Shown: one piece after another, positions 26,564 to 36,586 of the stretch
How positions within the stretch are numbered: position 1 is the stretch's first letter
How the letters are laid out: the number at the start of each line of letters is the position of its first letter
Source: Pseudomonas paraeruginosa PA7
GTDB taxonomy: Bacteria > Pseudomonadota > Gammaproteobacteria > Pseudomonadales > Pseudomonadaceae
Assembly: GCF_000017205.1 (NCBI RefSeq)
Contig: NC_009656.1
Span: forward strand, 934,001 to 998,000
DNA length: 64,000 bases
Reading direction: 5' to 3'
Notes under the pieces: model-generated
Told to the model about the DNA's origin: nothing
The model's input: only the letters and a program-made list of their open reading frames with translations
Databases searched by the model: none
Position numbers and translations under genes: made by a program

Positions 26564-27994
26564 TCAGCGCGCCGGCGAAACGAAGGTGCTGGTGCTGCCG
26601 ACCGCCAGGCCCGGGTCGTCGATGCCGCGCAGGCTGAACGCCAGCGGTTGCGAGCCGGCCCTGGCGCGTTCGGCGGTGGAGGCCACCGACACCGGGAAGT
26701 CGAGGATCTCGCCGGGCTTCAGGCTCAGGATGTGCTCGCCCTGCAGGCGGAACTCCGGCGCGTCGTCGAGTTGCAGGCGGTAGCGCTGTGGCTGCTGGGT
26801 CTTGTTGATGACCTTGAGGGTGTAGATGTTCTCGATCTGCCCGGCGGCGTTCTCGCGGAACAGCCCACGGTCGCGGGTCACGTCCAGCGAGGCCAGCGGG
26901 CGGGCATCCAGGGCGACGACGAAGGCGCCGATCATCGCCAGCATCACCGCCGCGTAGCCGACCAGGCGCGGACGCAGGAAGCGGGTCCTGCCACCTTCCA
27001 GGGCGCGTTCCGAGGTGTAGCGCACCAAGCCGCGTTCGTAGCCCATCTTGTCCATGATCGAGTCGCAGGCGTCGACGCAGGCGGCGCAGCCGATGCAGGC
27101 GATCTGCAGGCCGTCGCGGATGTCGATGCCGGTCGGACAGACCTGCACGCATTGCTGGCAGTCGATGCAGTCGCCGAGCCCCTGGGCGCGCGGATCGCTG
27201 CCTTTCTTGCGGGCGCCGCGCGATTCGCCGCGGGCGGCGTCGTAGGAAACGATCAGGGTGTCCTTGTCGAACATCACGCTCTGGAAGCGCGAGTAGGGGC
27301 ACATGTGGATGCACACCTGCTCGCGCAGCCAGCCGGCGTTGACATAGGTGGCGGCGGTGAAGAACAGCACCCAGAACAGGCTTTCCAGGTCCAGCTGGAA
27401 GCTGAACAGGTCGGCCACCAGCGGCCGTACCGGGGTGAAGTAGCCGATGAAGGTGATCGCGGTGACCAGGCTGACCCCCAGCCACAGCGCGTGCTTGGCG
27501 GTCTTGCGCAGAAGCTTGGCGGCGCTCGCCGGGCCCTGGTCGAGCTTGATCCGCGCGTTGCGGTCGCCCTCGGTGACCTTCTCGCACCGCATGAACACCC
27601 AGGTCCATACGCTCTGCGGGCAGGTGTAGCCGCACCAGACGCGGCCGGCGAACACGGTGATGAAGAACAGGCCGAAGGCGGCGATGATCAGCAGCGCCGA
27701 GAGCAGGATGAAGTCCTGCGGCCAGAAGGTCGCGCCGAAGATGTAGAACTTGCGCTCGGGCAGGTCCCAGAGCACCGCCTGGCGGCCGTTCCAGTTCAGC
27801 CACAGGGTGCCGAAGAACAGCAGGAACAGCAGGCCGCCGCCGAGCCGGCGGAAATTGCGGAACAGACCGGTGAAGCTGCGGGTGTAGATCGGGCCGTTCA
27901 CCGCCGACGGCAGTTTGCCGGGCGCGGGCGGCTGTTTCGACGGAGCGGCCGGTGCGGCGGGCTCGACCTGGATCGCGGGAATTCTTTCGCTCAT
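26564..27994 (-). CDS. ccoG: CcoG-like polyferredoxin
   Basis: 476 residues: membrane helices near 50, 90, 165, 205 and 345, and two ferredoxin-type [4Fe-4S] clusters, CIDCQQCVQVCPTGID and CIGCAACVDACDSIMD, preceded by WCGYTCPQSVW and CPYSRFQ. C-terminal immunoglobulin-like domain (IYTLKVINKTQQPQRYRLQL). CcoG supports copper delivery to cbb3 oxidases by reducing Cu(II). This is an extra copy associated with ccoN4. Start at 27994 (MSERIPAIQ) is preferred on family alignment; SD is weak, and an in-frame ATG lies 15 bases upstream. Operon with mpaR. Confidence 0.88.
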   Translation of the reverse strand: MSERIPAIQVEPAAPAAPSKQPPAPGKLPSAVNGPIYTRSFTGLFRNFRRLGGGLLFLLFFGTLWLNWNGRQAVLWDLPERKFYIFGATFWPQDFILLSALLIIAAFGLFFITVFAGRVWCGYTCPQSVWTWVFMRCEKVTEGDRNARIKLDQGPASAAKLLRKTAKHALWLGVSLVTAITFIGYFTPVRPLVADLFSFQLDLESLFWVLFFTAATYVNAGWLREQVCIHMCPYSRFQSVMFDKDTLIVSYDAARGESRGARKKGSDPRAQGLGDCIDCQQCVQVCPTGIDIRDGLQIACIGCAACVDACDSIMDKMGYERGLVRYTSERALEGGRTRFLRPRLVGYAAVMLAMIGAFVVALDARPLASLDVTRDRGLFRENAAGQIENIYTLKVINKTQQPQRYRLQLDDAPEFRLQGEHILSLKPGEILDFPVSVASTAERARAGSQPLAFSLRGIDDPGLAVGSTSTFVSPAR

Positions 27995-28030
27995 TTTTCG
28001 TAGGCCCATCAGGCTGGAGAGGCGGTTGCG

Positions 28031-28094
28031 ACTATAGGAACCGGCTGATGGGCGAAACAGCGGCAGATCGAGCGGGAAAAACCGTATCAGATGC
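28031..28094 (-). promoter_or_regulatory. Shared activator element and -10 box of ccoG-mpaR
   Basis: Minus-strand ATCTGAT...GATCTG...GCTGTTT element (28055-28094, half-sites 24 bp apart), 18 bp, then TATAGT (28031-28036). It forms an inverted pair with the copy at 28206-28245. Confidence 0.72.
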
Positions 28095-28205
28095 CTCCGC
28101 AAAGCGCCGGCCCAGCGTTGCCGCGGGTTGCCGGGCGACTTCGGGCAGTACAGATATGCGCCCCGTGGCAACCGGTCGCAGGCGGCGCGAATTCGCCGCC
28201 GTCGG

Positions 28206-28269
28206 CCATCTGATGTGTTTTTTTCGGCGGAATCTGCCGCTGTTTCGCTGTCTGTACGCAGGCGATAGT
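28206..28269 (+). promoter_or_regulatory. Shared activator element and -10 box of the siroheme reductase gene
   Basis: Plus-strand copy of the 40-bp element (28206-28245; ATCTGAT, AATCTG, GCTGTTT), then 18 bp and GATAGT (28264-28269). The predicted start leaves a leader of about 110 bases before the ATG at 28390. Confidence 0.72.
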
Positions 28270-28389
28270 GGACGCCAGTGAACACCGGCCCATCCTGTCG
28301 CCAGAAACAGGGGCGCAGCCGGTCCCCGGTTTCTTCGCCCGCACCCTGCCCGTCCTCGGTGGAGAAACCCTGTCGATGAGGGCTTTGCG

Positions 28390-30063
28390 ATGTACCAGTA
28401 CGACGAATACGACCAGGCGCTGGTGAGCGAGCGGGTGGCGCAGTTCCGCGACCAGATCGCCCGCCGCCTTGGCGGCGAACTGAGCGAGGAGGAGTTCCTC
28501 CCGCTGCGCCTGCAGAACGGCCTGTACCTGCAGAAGCATGCCTACATGCTGCGCGTGGCGATTCCCTACGGCACCCTGTCGGCGCCGCAGTTGCGCGCCC
28601 TGGCGTATGTCGCCCGGCGGTACGATCGCGGCTACGGCCACTTCACCACGCGGCAGAACATCCAGTTCAACTGGATCGAACTGGAGCAGGTCGGCGACAT
28701 CCTCGAACATCTCGCCGGCGCGCAGATGCACGCGATCCAGACCTCCGGCAACTGCGTGCGCAACATCACCACCGAAGCCTTCGCCGGGGTCGCCGCGGAC
28801 GAGTGGACCGACCCGCGGCCGCTGGCCGAGATCCTGCGCCAGTGGTCGACGGTGAACCCGGAGTTCCTGTTCCTGCCGCGCAAGTTCAAGATCGCCCTCA
28901 GCTCGGCGGTGGAGGACCGCGCCGCGGTGCAGATGCACGACATCGGCCTGTACCTCTACCGCCACGCCGAGGACGGCGAGCTGCGCCTGAGGGTGCTGGT
29001 CGGCGGCGGCCTGGGACGCACGCCGATGCTCGGCCAGGTGATCCGCGACGACCTGCCCTGGCAGCACCTGCTGTCCTACGTCGAGGCGATCCTGCGGGTC
29101 TACAACCGCCACGGCCGGCGTGACAACAAGTACAAGGCGCGGATCAAGATCCTGGTCAAGGCGCTGGGCATCGAGGCCTTCGCCCGCGAGGTGGAGGAAG
29201 AGTGGCAGCACCTGCGCGACGGCCCGGCGCAACTGACCGCCGAGGAGTGCCAGCGGGTCGCCGAGCGTTTCGTATTGCCGCGCTACCTGGCCCCGGCCGG
29301 CGGCGAGCTGGCCTACGGCAGCGCCCGCGCGGCCGATCCGGCGTTCGCCCGCTGGGCCTCGCGCAACGTCCAGGCGCACAAGGTGCCGGGCTATGCCTCG
29401 GTGGTGCTGTCGACCAAACCCGGCGCCAGCGCGCCGCCCGGCGACGTCACCGCGGAACAGATGGAGCGGGTCGCCGACTGGGCCGAGCGCTACGGCTTCG
29501 GCGAGATCCGCGTGGCCCACGAACAGAACCTGGTGCTGCCCGACGTGCGCCTGGAGCACCTCCACGCGCTCTGGCTCGAAGCCTGCGCCGCGGGCCTCGG
29601 CACGCCGAACCAGGGTCTGCTCAGCGACATCATCGCCTGCCCCGGCGGCGACTACTGCGCGCTGGCCAACGCCAAGTCGATCCCCATCGCCCAGGGCATC
29701 CAGCAGCGCTTCGAGGACCTCGACCACCTGCACGACATCGGCGAGCTGAGCCTGAACATCTCCGGCTGCATGAACGCCTGCGGCCACCACCATATCGGCA
29801 ACATCGGCATCCTCGGCGTCGACAAGAACGGCAGCGAGTGGTACCAGGTCACCCTCGGCGGCGCCCAGGGCAAGGACAGCGCGCTGGGCAAGGTGATCGG
29901 CCCGTCGTTCAGCGCCGCCGAGGTGCCGGCGGTGATCGAGCGGATCGTCGAGACCTTCATCGACCTGCGGGTCGGCCCGGAGCGCTTCATCGACACCTTC
30001 AACCGGGTCGGCCTGGAGCCGTTCAAGGTCCGGGTCTACGCCAGGACGGAGGAACCGGCATGA
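28390..30063 (+). CDS. Siroheme nitrite/sulfite reductase hemoprotein
   Basis: 557 residues with the duplicated ferredoxin-like and siroheme domains of assimilatory nitrite/sulfite reductases. Cluster/siroheme cysteines: CPGGDYC (C-x5-C) and CMNAC (C-x3-C) in NISGCMNACGHHHIGNIGI. The basic anion-binding region TSGNCVRNITTEAFAG is also present. It would catalyse six-electron reduction of sulfite (or nitrite). In P. aeruginosa this gene belongs to the cyanide-induced PA4129-PA4134 set, as I recall. It is divergent from ccoG-mpaR and overlaps the following DUF934 gene by four bases. Start is preceded by GAGGG. Confidence 0.85.
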   Translation: MYQYDEYDQALVSERVAQFRDQIARRLGGELSEEEFLPLRLQNGLYLQKHAYMLRVAIPYGTLSAPQLRALAYVARRYDRGYGHFTTRQNIQFNWIELEQVGDILEHLAGAQMHAIQTSGNCVRNITTEAFAGVAADEWTDPRPLAEILRQWSTVNPEFLFLPRKFKIALSSAVEDRAAVQMHDIGLYLYRHAEDGELRLRVLVGGGLGRTPMLGQVIRDDLPWQHLLSYVEAILRVYNRHGRRDNKYKARIKILVKALGIEAFAREVEEEWQHLRDGPAQLTAEECQRVAERFVLPRYLAPAGGELAYGSARAADPAFARWASRNVQAHKVPGYASVVLSTKPGASAPPGDVTAEQMERVADWAERYGFGEIRVAHEQNLVLPDVRLEHLHALWLEACAAGLGTPNQGLLSDIIACPGGDYCALANAKSIPIAQGIQQRFEDLDHLHDIGELSLNISGCMNACGHHHIGNIGILGVDKNGSEWYQVTLGGAQGKDSALGKVIGPSFSAAEVPAVIERIVETFIDLRVGPERFIDTFNRVGLEPFKVRVYARTEEPA

Positions 30064-30548
30064 ACAACCTGATCCGTTTGCGCGATGGCGTCGCCGAGGT
30101 CTGCCGCGAGGATCCCTGGCAACTCCTGCGCGAGGTGCCCGAGGCGCTGCCGCCGGGGCCGCTGCTGTTGCCGCTGGCGGCGTGGCTGGAGCGCCGTGGC
30201 GAGGGCGGATCCGTGGCGCCCTGGCTGGCGCCGGACGACGAGGTGGAGGTGCTGTTGCCGTACTTCGCCGAGCTGCCGCTGATCGCCGTCGACTTTCCCA
30301 GCTTCCGCGATGGCCGTGGCTACAGCCTGGCCTACCTGCTGCGCGTGCGCCTGGGCTGGAGCGGCGAATTGCGCGCGGTGGGCGACGTGTTGCGCGACCA
30401 GCTCAGCCACATGCGCCAGTGTGGCTTCGATGCCTTCGCGGTGCGCGAGGACAAGAACGTCGAGGACGCGCTCAAGGGGCTGGCCGGGCTGAGCGTGCTC
30501 TATGGCCGCTCGGCGATCGAGCCGCGACCGTTGTTCCGCCGGCGCTAG
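30060..30548 (+). CDS. DUF934 protein, sulfite-reductase partner
   Basis: 162 residues, DUF934 family, a standard companion of CysI-type siroheme reductases in proteobacteria. Recognisable core: LIAVDFPSFRDGRGYSLAYLLR and LRAVGDVLRDQLSHMRQCGFDAFAVR. ATGA overlap with the reductase gene points to coupled translation and a joint function, probably electron delivery or assembly; mechanism unknown. Confidence 0.85.
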   Translation: MNNLIRLRDGVAEVCREDPWQLLREVPEALPPGPLLLPLAAWLERRGEGGSVAPWLAPDDEVEVLLPYFAELPLIAVDFPSFRDGRGYSLAYLLRVRLGWSGELRAVGDVLRDQLSHMRQCGFDAFAVREDKNVEDALKGLAGLSVLYGRSAIEPRPLFRRR

Positions 30549-30596
30549 GCACAGGCTTTGCGGACTGGGCCGCTGCCTGGCCGCAATCTCGGTCGT

Positions 30597-30622
30597 CCCC
30601 TCTCCCGCAAGCGGGAGAGGGG
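30597..30622. terminator. Perfect 12-bp hairpin between convergent operons
   Basis: CCCCTCTCCCGC-AA-GCGGGAGAGGGG between the DUF934 gene and hpaI. Symmetrical and without T-runs. It resembles an interspersed palindrome common in Pseudomonas intergenic spaces and may block read-through both ways. Confidence 0.55.
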
Positions 30623-30636
30623 ATAGGGCGCGGTCT

Positions 30637-31437
30637 TCAGCCGTAGACCGAGGAAGCGGCGGACGGCGCGCCGCCCTTGAAACGCCCGGCCAGTTCGCGC
30701 AGCGAACGCATCAGCAGGCTGGTGTCCACGCCCACCGCGACGAACGCGCAGCCCAGCTCCAGGTAGCGCCGCGCCAGCGCCTCGTCGGCGGAGAGGATGC
30801 CGGCGGCCTTGCCGGCCGCGCGGATGCGGCGGATGGCGTCCTCGATCGCCGCCTGCACCTCGGGGTGGCCGGGATTGCCGCGATGACCCATGGCTGCGCT
30901 GAGGTCGGCCGGACCGATGAACACGCCGTCGACGCCATCGACGGCGGCGATCGCGTCGAGGTTGGCCAGGCCCTCCAGGTTTTCCACCTGGACCAGCAGG
31001 CACATCTGCTCGTCGGCGTGGTCGAGGTACTCCGCCACGCTGTTCCAGCGCGAGGCCCGGGCCAGCGCGCTGCCGACCCCGCGCACGCCCGCTGGCGGAT
31101 AGCGCACGGCGCGCACCAGCCCTTCGGCCTGGGCGGCGCTGTCCACCATCGGCACCAGCAGGGTCTGCACGCCGATGTCGAGCAGTTGCTTGATCAGCGC
31201 GGTGTCGCCCTGCACCGGGCGGATCACCGGCTGGCCGGGGTAGGGGGCCAGCGCCTGCAACTGGCCGAGCAGGCTGCGCAGATCGTTGGGCGCGTGCTCG
31301 CCGTCCAGCAGCAGCCAGTCGAAGCCGGCGTTGGCGGCCAGTTCCGCGCAGTAGGGATCGGCCAGGCCGAGCCACAGTCCGATCTGCGCCTCGCCGCCGC
31401 GCAGGCGTTGCTTGAAGCGATTGACGGGCAGGTCCAT
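30637..31437 (-). CDS. hpaI: 4-hydroxy-2-oxo-heptane-1,7-dioate aldolase
   Basis: 266 residues, class II metal-dependent aldolase of the HpcH/HpaI family. It cleaves 4-hydroxy-2-oxoheptanedioate to pyruvate and succinate semialdehyde, the last step of homoprotocatechuate meta-cleavage. Family features: [34 protein letters not shown] near the N-terminus and [15 protein letters not shown]-type metal region ([16 protein letters not shown]). AGGAGG precedes the ATG. Last gene of the minus-strand hpa operon. It is also called hpcH in other nomenclature. Confidence 0.92.
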   Translation of the reverse strand: MDLPVNRFKQRLRGGEAQIGLWLGLADPYCAELAANAGFDWLLLDGEHAPNDLRSLLGQLQALAPYPGQPVIRPVQGDTALIKQLLDIGVQTLLVPMVDSAAQAEGLVRAVRYPPAGVRGVGSALARASRWNSVAEYLDHADEQMCLLVQVENLEGLANLDAIAAVDGVDGVFIGPADLSAAMGHRGNPGHPEVQAAIEDAIRRIRAAGKAAGILSADEALARRYLELGCAFVAVGVDTSLLMRSLRELAGRFKGGAPSAASSVYG

Positions 31438-31449
31438 GGAAATGCCTCC

Positions 31450-32253
31450 TCAGACGAAACGGCAGGAGATGCTGCCGAGCAAGTCGTAGTCGACGTGGAA
31501 GGTGTCCCCCGGCGCGGCCGCCACCGGGCGGGTGAAGGAGCCGCCGAGGATCACCTGGCCGGCCTCCAGGCAGACGCCGTGGGGCGCCAGCTTGTTGGCC
31601 AGCCAGGCGACGCCCTTGGCCGGGTGGTTGAGCACCGCGGCGGAGACCCCGGACTCTTCGATCACGCCGTTGCGGTAGAGGATCGCCGGCACCCGCCGCA
31701 GGTCGATCTCGCCCGGTCGCACGGCGCGGCCGCCCATCACCACGCCGGCGTTGGCGGCGTTGTCGGAGATGGTGTCGAAGACCTTGCGCGTGACTTTCGT
31801 CTGCGGATCGACCTGCTGGATGCGCGCATCGATGATCTCCAGCGCCGGGATCACCCACTCGGTGGCCTCGAGCACGTCGAACAGGGTGCAGCCCGGTCCC
31901 TTCAGCGGCTTGCCGAGGATGAACGCCAGCTCCACCTCGACCCGCGGCACGATGAAGCGCTGGAAGGGGATATCGCTGCCCTCCTCGAAGAACATGTCGT
32001 CGAGCAGGGCGCCATAGTCCGGTTCGCTGATATTCGACGAGACCTGCATGGCGCGCGAGGTCAGGCCGATCTTGTGGCCCTTGAGCACGCGCCCGTCGGC
32101 GATCTTGCGCTCGACCCAGGCGCGCTGGATGGCGTAGGCGTCCTCGATGGCGATGTCCGGGTAGTCGAGGGAGAACTGCCTTACCTGCTGGCGCGAGCGC
32201 TCGGCGGCGTCGAGGCGGTTGGCGGCGTCCTGGATCAGGCGGGGATCGAGCAT
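31450..32253 (-). CDS. hpaH: 2-oxo-hept-3-ene-1,7-dioate hydratase
   Basis: 267 residues, FAH-superfamily hydratase. It adds water to 2-oxohept-3-enedioate, giving the substrate of HpaI. Typical regions: [12 protein letters not shown] near residue 60 and the metal-binding [15 protein letters not shown] with EIIDARI. It lies 12 bp before hpaI. P. aeruginosa annotation often uses hpcG for it. Confidence 0.92.
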   Translation of the reverse strand: MLDPRLIQDAANRLDAAERSRQQVRQFSLDYPDIAIEDAYAIQRAWVERKIADGRVLKGHKIGLTSRAMQVSSNISEPDYGALLDDMFFEEGSDIPFQRFIVPRVEVELAFILGKPLKGPGCTLFDVLEATEWVIPALEIIDARIQQVDPQTKVTRKVFDTISDNAANAGVVMGGRAVRPGEIDLRRVPAILYRNGVIEESGVSAAVLNHPAKGVAWLANKLAPHGVCLEAGQVILGGSFTRPVAAAPGDTFHVDYDLLGSISCRFV

Positions 32254-32270
32254 GGTCGGGGTCTCTCGGT

Positions 32271-33575
32271 TCAGCGTGGGTTGACCACGGCGGCGGGGGT
32301 CCGCAGGACCAGGCCGGCGCCGAGGGCGATGAGGATGGCCAGCAGGTACAGGGCCAGGCTGGCGCTCTGGGTGGTGTCGCGCATCCAGCCGATCAGGTAG
32401 GGCGCGAGGAAGGCGGCGATGCTGCCGAAGGAGCTGATCAGGGCGATTCCCGCGGCGAGGGTGGCGCTGGAAAGGAAGGCCGGCGGCAATTGCCAGAACA
32501 TCGGCAGGGCGGCGCTGGCACCCATCCCGGCGATCACCAGGCCGGCCATCACCAGCCAGGCGCTGGTCGGCGCCAGGGCTGCCAGGCTGAGACCGGCGGC
32601 GGCCATCAGCAACGGGATGCCGAGGTGCCAGCGGCGCTCGCGCAGGCGGTCGGAGGAGCGGCCGATGAAGATCATGAAGGCGCAGCCGGCGAGATAGGGC
32701 ACCGCGCTGAGCATGCCGATGCGGCTGTCCCGGGCGATGCCGGCGCCATGGATCAGGCTCGGCATCCAGAACGCGATGGTGTTCACCGCCAGCATCACCG
32801 CGAAATAGATCGCCACCAGCAGCCACACCTGGGGATTGCTGAAGATCCCGGAAAAGGAGGTGATGGTCTTGCGCTGCTCCTCGCCGGCCAGTTCTTCGCG
32901 CAGCACGCGCTTCTGCTCGTCGCCGAGCCAGGCCACCCGTTCGAAGCTTTCCGGCAGCGCGCACCAGACCACCACGCCGAGCAGCACTACCGGCAGGCCT
33001 TCGATCAGGAACATCCATTGCCAGCCGCGCAGGCCGAGGGCGTCGTGGAAACCCTCGAGGATCCAGCCCGACAGCGGTCCGCCGATCACCCCGGCCATGG
33101 GCACGGCGATGGCGAACAGGGCGGTGACCTGCCCGCGTCGACGCGCCGGGAACCAGCGGTTCAGGTAGACCAGGATACCGGGGAAGAAGCCGGCCTCGGC
33201 GACCCCCAGGAGCAGGCGCAGCAGGTAGAAGCCGCGCGCGCTCTCCACCAGCAGCATGGCGGTGGAGAGACAGCCCCAAACCACCATGAGGCAGGCGATC
33301 CAGCGGCGCGGGCCGATCCGTTCCAGCATCAGGTTGCTGGGCAGGCCGAACAGCGCGTAGGCGATGAAGAACAGCCCGGCGCCGAGACCGTAGACGGTGT
33401 CGCTGAAGTGCAGGTCGGCGCTCATCTGCAACTTGGCGAAACCGATGTTGATGCGGTCCAGATGGGCGAACACGTAGCACACCAGCAACAGCGGCATCAG
33501 CCGCCAGGTGACGCGGCCGTGGGTGCTGTCGCTGAGAGGCGGGGTGGTGCTGTTCAGGGTGCTGGCTGTGCTCAT
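32271..33575 (-). CDS. hpaX: MFS 4-hydroxyphenylacetate permease
   Basis: 434 residues with 12 membrane helices, anion:cation symporter (ACS) family of [38 protein letters not shown] in the first helices and a large central loop. In this operon it should import 4-hydroxyphenylacetate or homoprotocatechuate, in the role of HpaX. No good SD is seen in front of the ATG. 17 bp upstream of hpaH. Confidence 0.88.
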   Translation of the reverse strand: MSTASTLNSTTPPLSDSTHGRVTWRLMPLLLVCYVFAHLDRINIGFAKLQMSADLHFSDTVYGLGAGLFFIAYALFGLPSNLMLERIGPRRWIACLMVVWGCLSTAMLLVESARGFYLLRLLLGVAEAGFFPGILVYLNRWFPARRRGQVTALFAIAVPMAGVIGGPLSGWILEGFHDALGLRGWQWMFLIEGLPVVLLGVVVWCALPESFERVAWLGDEQKRVLREELAGEEQRKTITSFSGIFSNPQVWLLVAIYFAVMLAVNTIAFWMPSLIHGAGIARDSRIGMLSAVPYLAGCAFMIFIGRSSDRLRERRWHLGIPLLMAAAGLSLAALAPTSAWLVMAGLVIAGMGASAALPMFWQLPPAFLSSATLAAGIALISSFGSIAAFLAPYLIGWMRDTTQSASLALYLLAILIALGAGLVLRTPAAVVNPR

Positions 33576-33667
33576 GATCTTGTACTTTTTGTGAGCGCCC
33601 GGACGTCCTGGCGACCTGTCGGTGGCCGGGAGGCGAGCTGGGTGAGTGCAGCGTTATGGCGGGCCGG

Positions 33668-34060
33668 TCAGCCCGCCGGGTTGTTCAGGAATTCATGCAC
33701 GTTGTTGCGCTTGTAGTTCAGCTCCGCGTCCAGTTCGCTGAGTTCGAAGGACAGCGCCAGCAGGCGTCGCGCCTGGAGCTCGGCGAAGTGCGCGGTGATC
33801 ACCTCGAAAAGTGCCTCGGCGACTTGCCGGCGAGTCTCCAGGTCGCGACCGGCGCCGACTTTCAGGGTCATGTGGACGAAGGCGTAGTCGTGCCTGCCGT
33901 CGGCCATGCGCCAGGTGTCCAGGCGTACGCCGCGGCTGCGGATGCCGCCGAGCGGGAACACGCCGCTGGCGCCGAGGCAGGCGTGGACCTTCTCGAACAG
34001 GCCGGGCAGGTCGGCCTCGGCTTCGATGTTGTCGGTGTATTCGGCGATGAAGTGCGGCAT
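33668..34060 (-). CDS. hpaF: 5-carboxymethyl-2-hydroxymuconate isomerase
   Basis: 130 residues, tautomerase-superfamily CHMI. It isomerises 5-carboxymethyl-2-hydroxymuconate before decarboxylation. Pro2 of [12 protein letters not shown] becomes the N-terminal catalytic proline after Met removal. Arginine-containing segments [16 protein letters not shown] fit the family. 10 bp downstream of hpaD. Also named hpcD. Confidence 0.92.
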   Translation of the reverse strand: MPHFIAEYTDNIEAEADLPGLFEKVHACLGASGVFPLGGIRSRGVRLDTWRMADGRHDYAFVHMTLKVGAGRDLETRRQVAEALFEVITAHFAELQARRLLALSFELSELDAELNYKRNNVHEFLNNPAG

Positions 34061-34070
34061 GGCGGCGTCC

Positions 34071-34994
34071 TCAGAGGCGACTGGCGCAGCTGGCGCCGGC
34101 CGGGTTGCCGGCCTGGGCGGCGGGGATCGCCGCGCCGTCCTGGGCGGTGACCGGGAAGACCGCGTTGATCTGCCCGGTGCCGGAGGAGCCGAAGTAGGGC
34201 GTCACCACCTCCGCCTTGCCGTCGTAGTCCGACCAGCCGAGGGCACCGAGGAGCATCGCGGTGTCGTGCATGAAACCTTCGCCATGGCCCTTGGAGGCGT
34301 ACTCCGGGAGCATCCCGCAGAACTCGGCCCAGCGGCCCTCCTGCCACATCTGCACGACTTCATGGTCGAGGACCTCGAGGAACGGGCTCCAGATGCGGTC
34401 GGAGAAGTCCGGCGCCTGGCCGTTCTGGGCGAAGCGGTGGGACAGCGAGCCGCTGGCGAGGAACGCCACCGTGCCGTCGTAGTGTTCCTCCACCGCCTTG
34501 CGCATGGCCCAGCCCAGGCGCGCGCTGTCGTTCAGGTAATGCACGGTGCACAGGGCGGAGACCGAGACCACCTTGAAGTGGCGGTCCTGGTTCATGTAGC
34601 GCATCGGTACCAGGGTGCCGTACTCCGGGCCGAGGGTGGTGGCGTCGTGGGCCAGGGTCTCCACGCCGAGTGCGTTGCAGCCCTCGGCGAGGATGCGGCC
34701 CAGCTCCGGGTTGCCGGGGAAACCGTACTCCATGTTGGCGATGAAGTGCGGCAGCTCGTTGCTGGTGTAGAGCCCCTCGAAGTGCGGCGCGCAGTTGATG
34801 TGGTAGCCGGCGTTGACCAGCCAGTGGGTGTCGAACACCACGATGGTGTCGACCCCCAGTTCGCGGCAGCGCCGGCCGATCTCGCGGTGCCCGTCGATCG
34901 CCGGCTGGCGGCAGCCGTGGCGCGGGCCGGGCAGCTCGGACAGGTACAGCGAGGGTACGTGGGTGATCTTGGCAGCCAGAGCGACTTTGCCCAT
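34071..34994 (-). CDS. hpaD: 3,4-dihydroxyphenylacetate 2,3-dioxygenase (class III extradiol)
   Basis: 307 residues, LigB-type extradiol dioxygenase that opens the homoprotocatechuate ring next to the hydroxyl groups using non-haem Fe(II). Metal-binding histidines are in AAKITHVPSLYLSE and DTHWLVNAGYH, and the catalytic region LASGSLSHRF is present. Also named hpcB. Separated from hpaE by 131 bp of non-coding sequence, the largest gap in the operon. Confidence 0.93.
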   Translation of the reverse strand: MGKVALAAKITHVPSLYLSELPGPRHGCRQPAIDGHREIGRRCRELGVDTIVVFDTHWLVNAGYHINCAPHFEGLYTSNELPHFIANMEYGFPGNPELGRILAEGCNALGVETLAHDATTLGPEYGTLVPMRYMNQDRHFKVVSVSALCTVHYLNDSARLGWAMRKAVEEHYDGTVAFLASGSLSHRFAQNGQAPDFSDRIWSPFLEVLDHEVVQMWQEGRWAEFCGMLPEYASKGHGEGFMHDTAMLLGALGWSDYDGKAEVVTPYFGSSGTGQINAVFPVTAQDGAAIPAAQAGNPAGASCASRL

Positions 34995-35125
34995 GACGAT
35001 TCTCCTGGTGGCCCGTTGGGCCTGGCAGCGGGCGCGGCCGTTGGCGGCTGGCCCGGATTCTTCTGATTGTGTCTGCACGCCGGCGCTGCTGGCGGCCTCG
35101 GGCGGCCGCTCTGCACGAGCGCGCC

Positions 35126-36586
35126 CTACACGCCCCAGCGGGGGATGTGATGGCTGCCCATGGATATACACACGTTCTTGATCTCGGCGAATACCTCGAA
35201 GCTGTATTCGCCGCCTTCGCGTCCGGTGCCCGAGGCCTTCACCCCGCCGAACGGCTGGCGCAGGTCGCGCACGTTCTGGCTGTTGATGAAGACCATCCCG
35301 GCCTCGATGCCACGCGCCAGGCGATGGGCCTTGCCGATGTCCTGGGTCCAGATGTAGGAGGCCAGGCCGTATTCCACGTCGTTGGCCAGGCGCAGCGCCT
35401 CGGCCTCGTCCTTGAACGGGATCAGGCAGGCCACCGGGCCGAATATCTCTTCCTGGGCGATGCGCATGCGGTTGTCCACGTCGGCGAACACCGTGGGCTG
35501 GATGAATTGCCCCTTGCCCAGGTGCGCCGGCAGCCCGGCCGGACGCTCCAGGCCGCCGGCCACCAGCCTGGCGCCTTCCTCGAGACCGATGCGGATGTAG
35601 CCGGTGACCTTGTCGTAGTGGGCCTGGGTGATCATCGAGCCGACCTGGGTCTTCGGGTCCTGCGGGTCGCCGACGACCAGGCGCTTGGCGCGCGCGGCGA
35701 ATTCGGCGACGAACCGCGGGTAGACGCTTTCCTGGACGAAGATGCGGCTGCCGGCGGTGCAGCGCTCGCCGTTCAGCGAGAAGATGGTGAACAGCGCGGC
35801 GTCCAGCGCGCGCTCGAGGTCGGCGTCCTCGAAGACCAGCACCGGCGACTTGCCGCCCAGCTCCATCGAGTACTTCTTGATCCCGGCTGCCTCCATGATT
35901 CGTCGCCCGGTGGCGGTGCCGCCGGTGAAGGACACCGCGCGCACGTCGCGGTGGCGGACCAGCGCGTCGCCGGCGCTGGCGCCGTAGCCCTGGACCACGT
36001 TGAACACCCCCGGCGGGATGCCCGCCTCGTGCACCAGGCGGCCCAGCTCGTTGGCGGTCAGCGGCGACAGCTCGGACATCTTCAGCACCGCCGTATTGCC
36101 CAGCGCCAGGCACGGCGCGGTCTTCCAGGTGGCGGTCATGAACGGTACGTTCCACGGCGAGACCAGCCCGCAGACGCCGACCGGCTGGTACAGGGTGTAG
36201 TTGAGCATCTGGTCGTCGACCGGATAGCTGTGCCCGTTCATTCGCGTGCAGACCTCGGCGAAGAACTCGAAGTTGTGCGAGGCGCGCGGGATCAGCACGT
36301 TCTTCGTCTGGTGGATCGGCAGGCCGGTATCGAGGGTTTCCAGCTCCGCCAGGTGCGGCACGTTCCGGTCGATCAGCTCGCCGAGGCGGCGCATCAGGCG
36401 CGCGCGCTCCTTGGCCGGGGTATTGGCCCATTTCGGGAAGGCTTCCCGGGCCGCCGCCACCGCCGCGTCGATTTCCGCCGCGCCGCCGCTGGCGACCTCG
36501 CCGATCAGCTCGCCGGTGGCCGGGTTGTAGTTCTCGAAGACGTCCTTGCTTTCGACCTCGCGGCCATCGATCCAGTGTTTGATCAT
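35126..36586 (-). CDS. hpaE: 5-carboxymethyl-2-hydroxymuconate semialdehyde dehydrogenase
   Basis: 486 residues, NAD-dependent aldehyde dehydrogenase. The catalytic glutamate is in MELGGKSPVLVFED and the catalytic cysteine in FSLNGERCTAGSR; NAD-binding SFTGGTATGR. It oxidises the ring-cleavage semialdehyde. ATG overlaps the hpaG1 stop and is preceded by CAGGAG. Also named hpcC. Confidence 0.93.
   Translation of the reverse strand: MIKHWIDGREVESKDVFENYNPATGELIGEVASGGAAEIDAAVAAAREAFPKWANTPAKERARLMRRLGELIDRNVPHLAELETLDTGLPIHQTKNVLIPRASHNFEFFAEVCTRMNGHSYPVDDQMLNYTLYQPVGVCGLVSPWNVPFMTATWKTAPCLALGNTAVLKMSELSPLTANELGRLVHEAGIPPGVFNVVQGYGASAGDALVRHRDVRAVSFTGGTATGRRIMEAAGIKKYSMELGGKSPVLVFEDADLERALDAALFTIFSLNGERCTAGSRIFVQESVYPRFVAEFAARAKRLVVGDPQDPKTQVGSMITQAHYDKVTGYIRIGLEEGARLVAGGLERPAGLPAHLGKGQFIQPTVFADVDNRMRIAQEEIFGPVACLIPFKDEAEALRLANDVEYGLASYIWTQDIGKAHRLARGIEAGMVFINSQNVRDLRQPFGGVKASGTGREGGEYSFEVFAEIKNVCISMGSHHIPRWGV

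Noticed and set aside
30502-32400. 632-codon plus-strand open frame opposite hpaI/hpaH
   Set aside because: It is antisense to well-supported hpa genes and has shadow composition (Gly, Ala, Arg, His, Gln rich) without any domain; high GC alone keeps such frames open.
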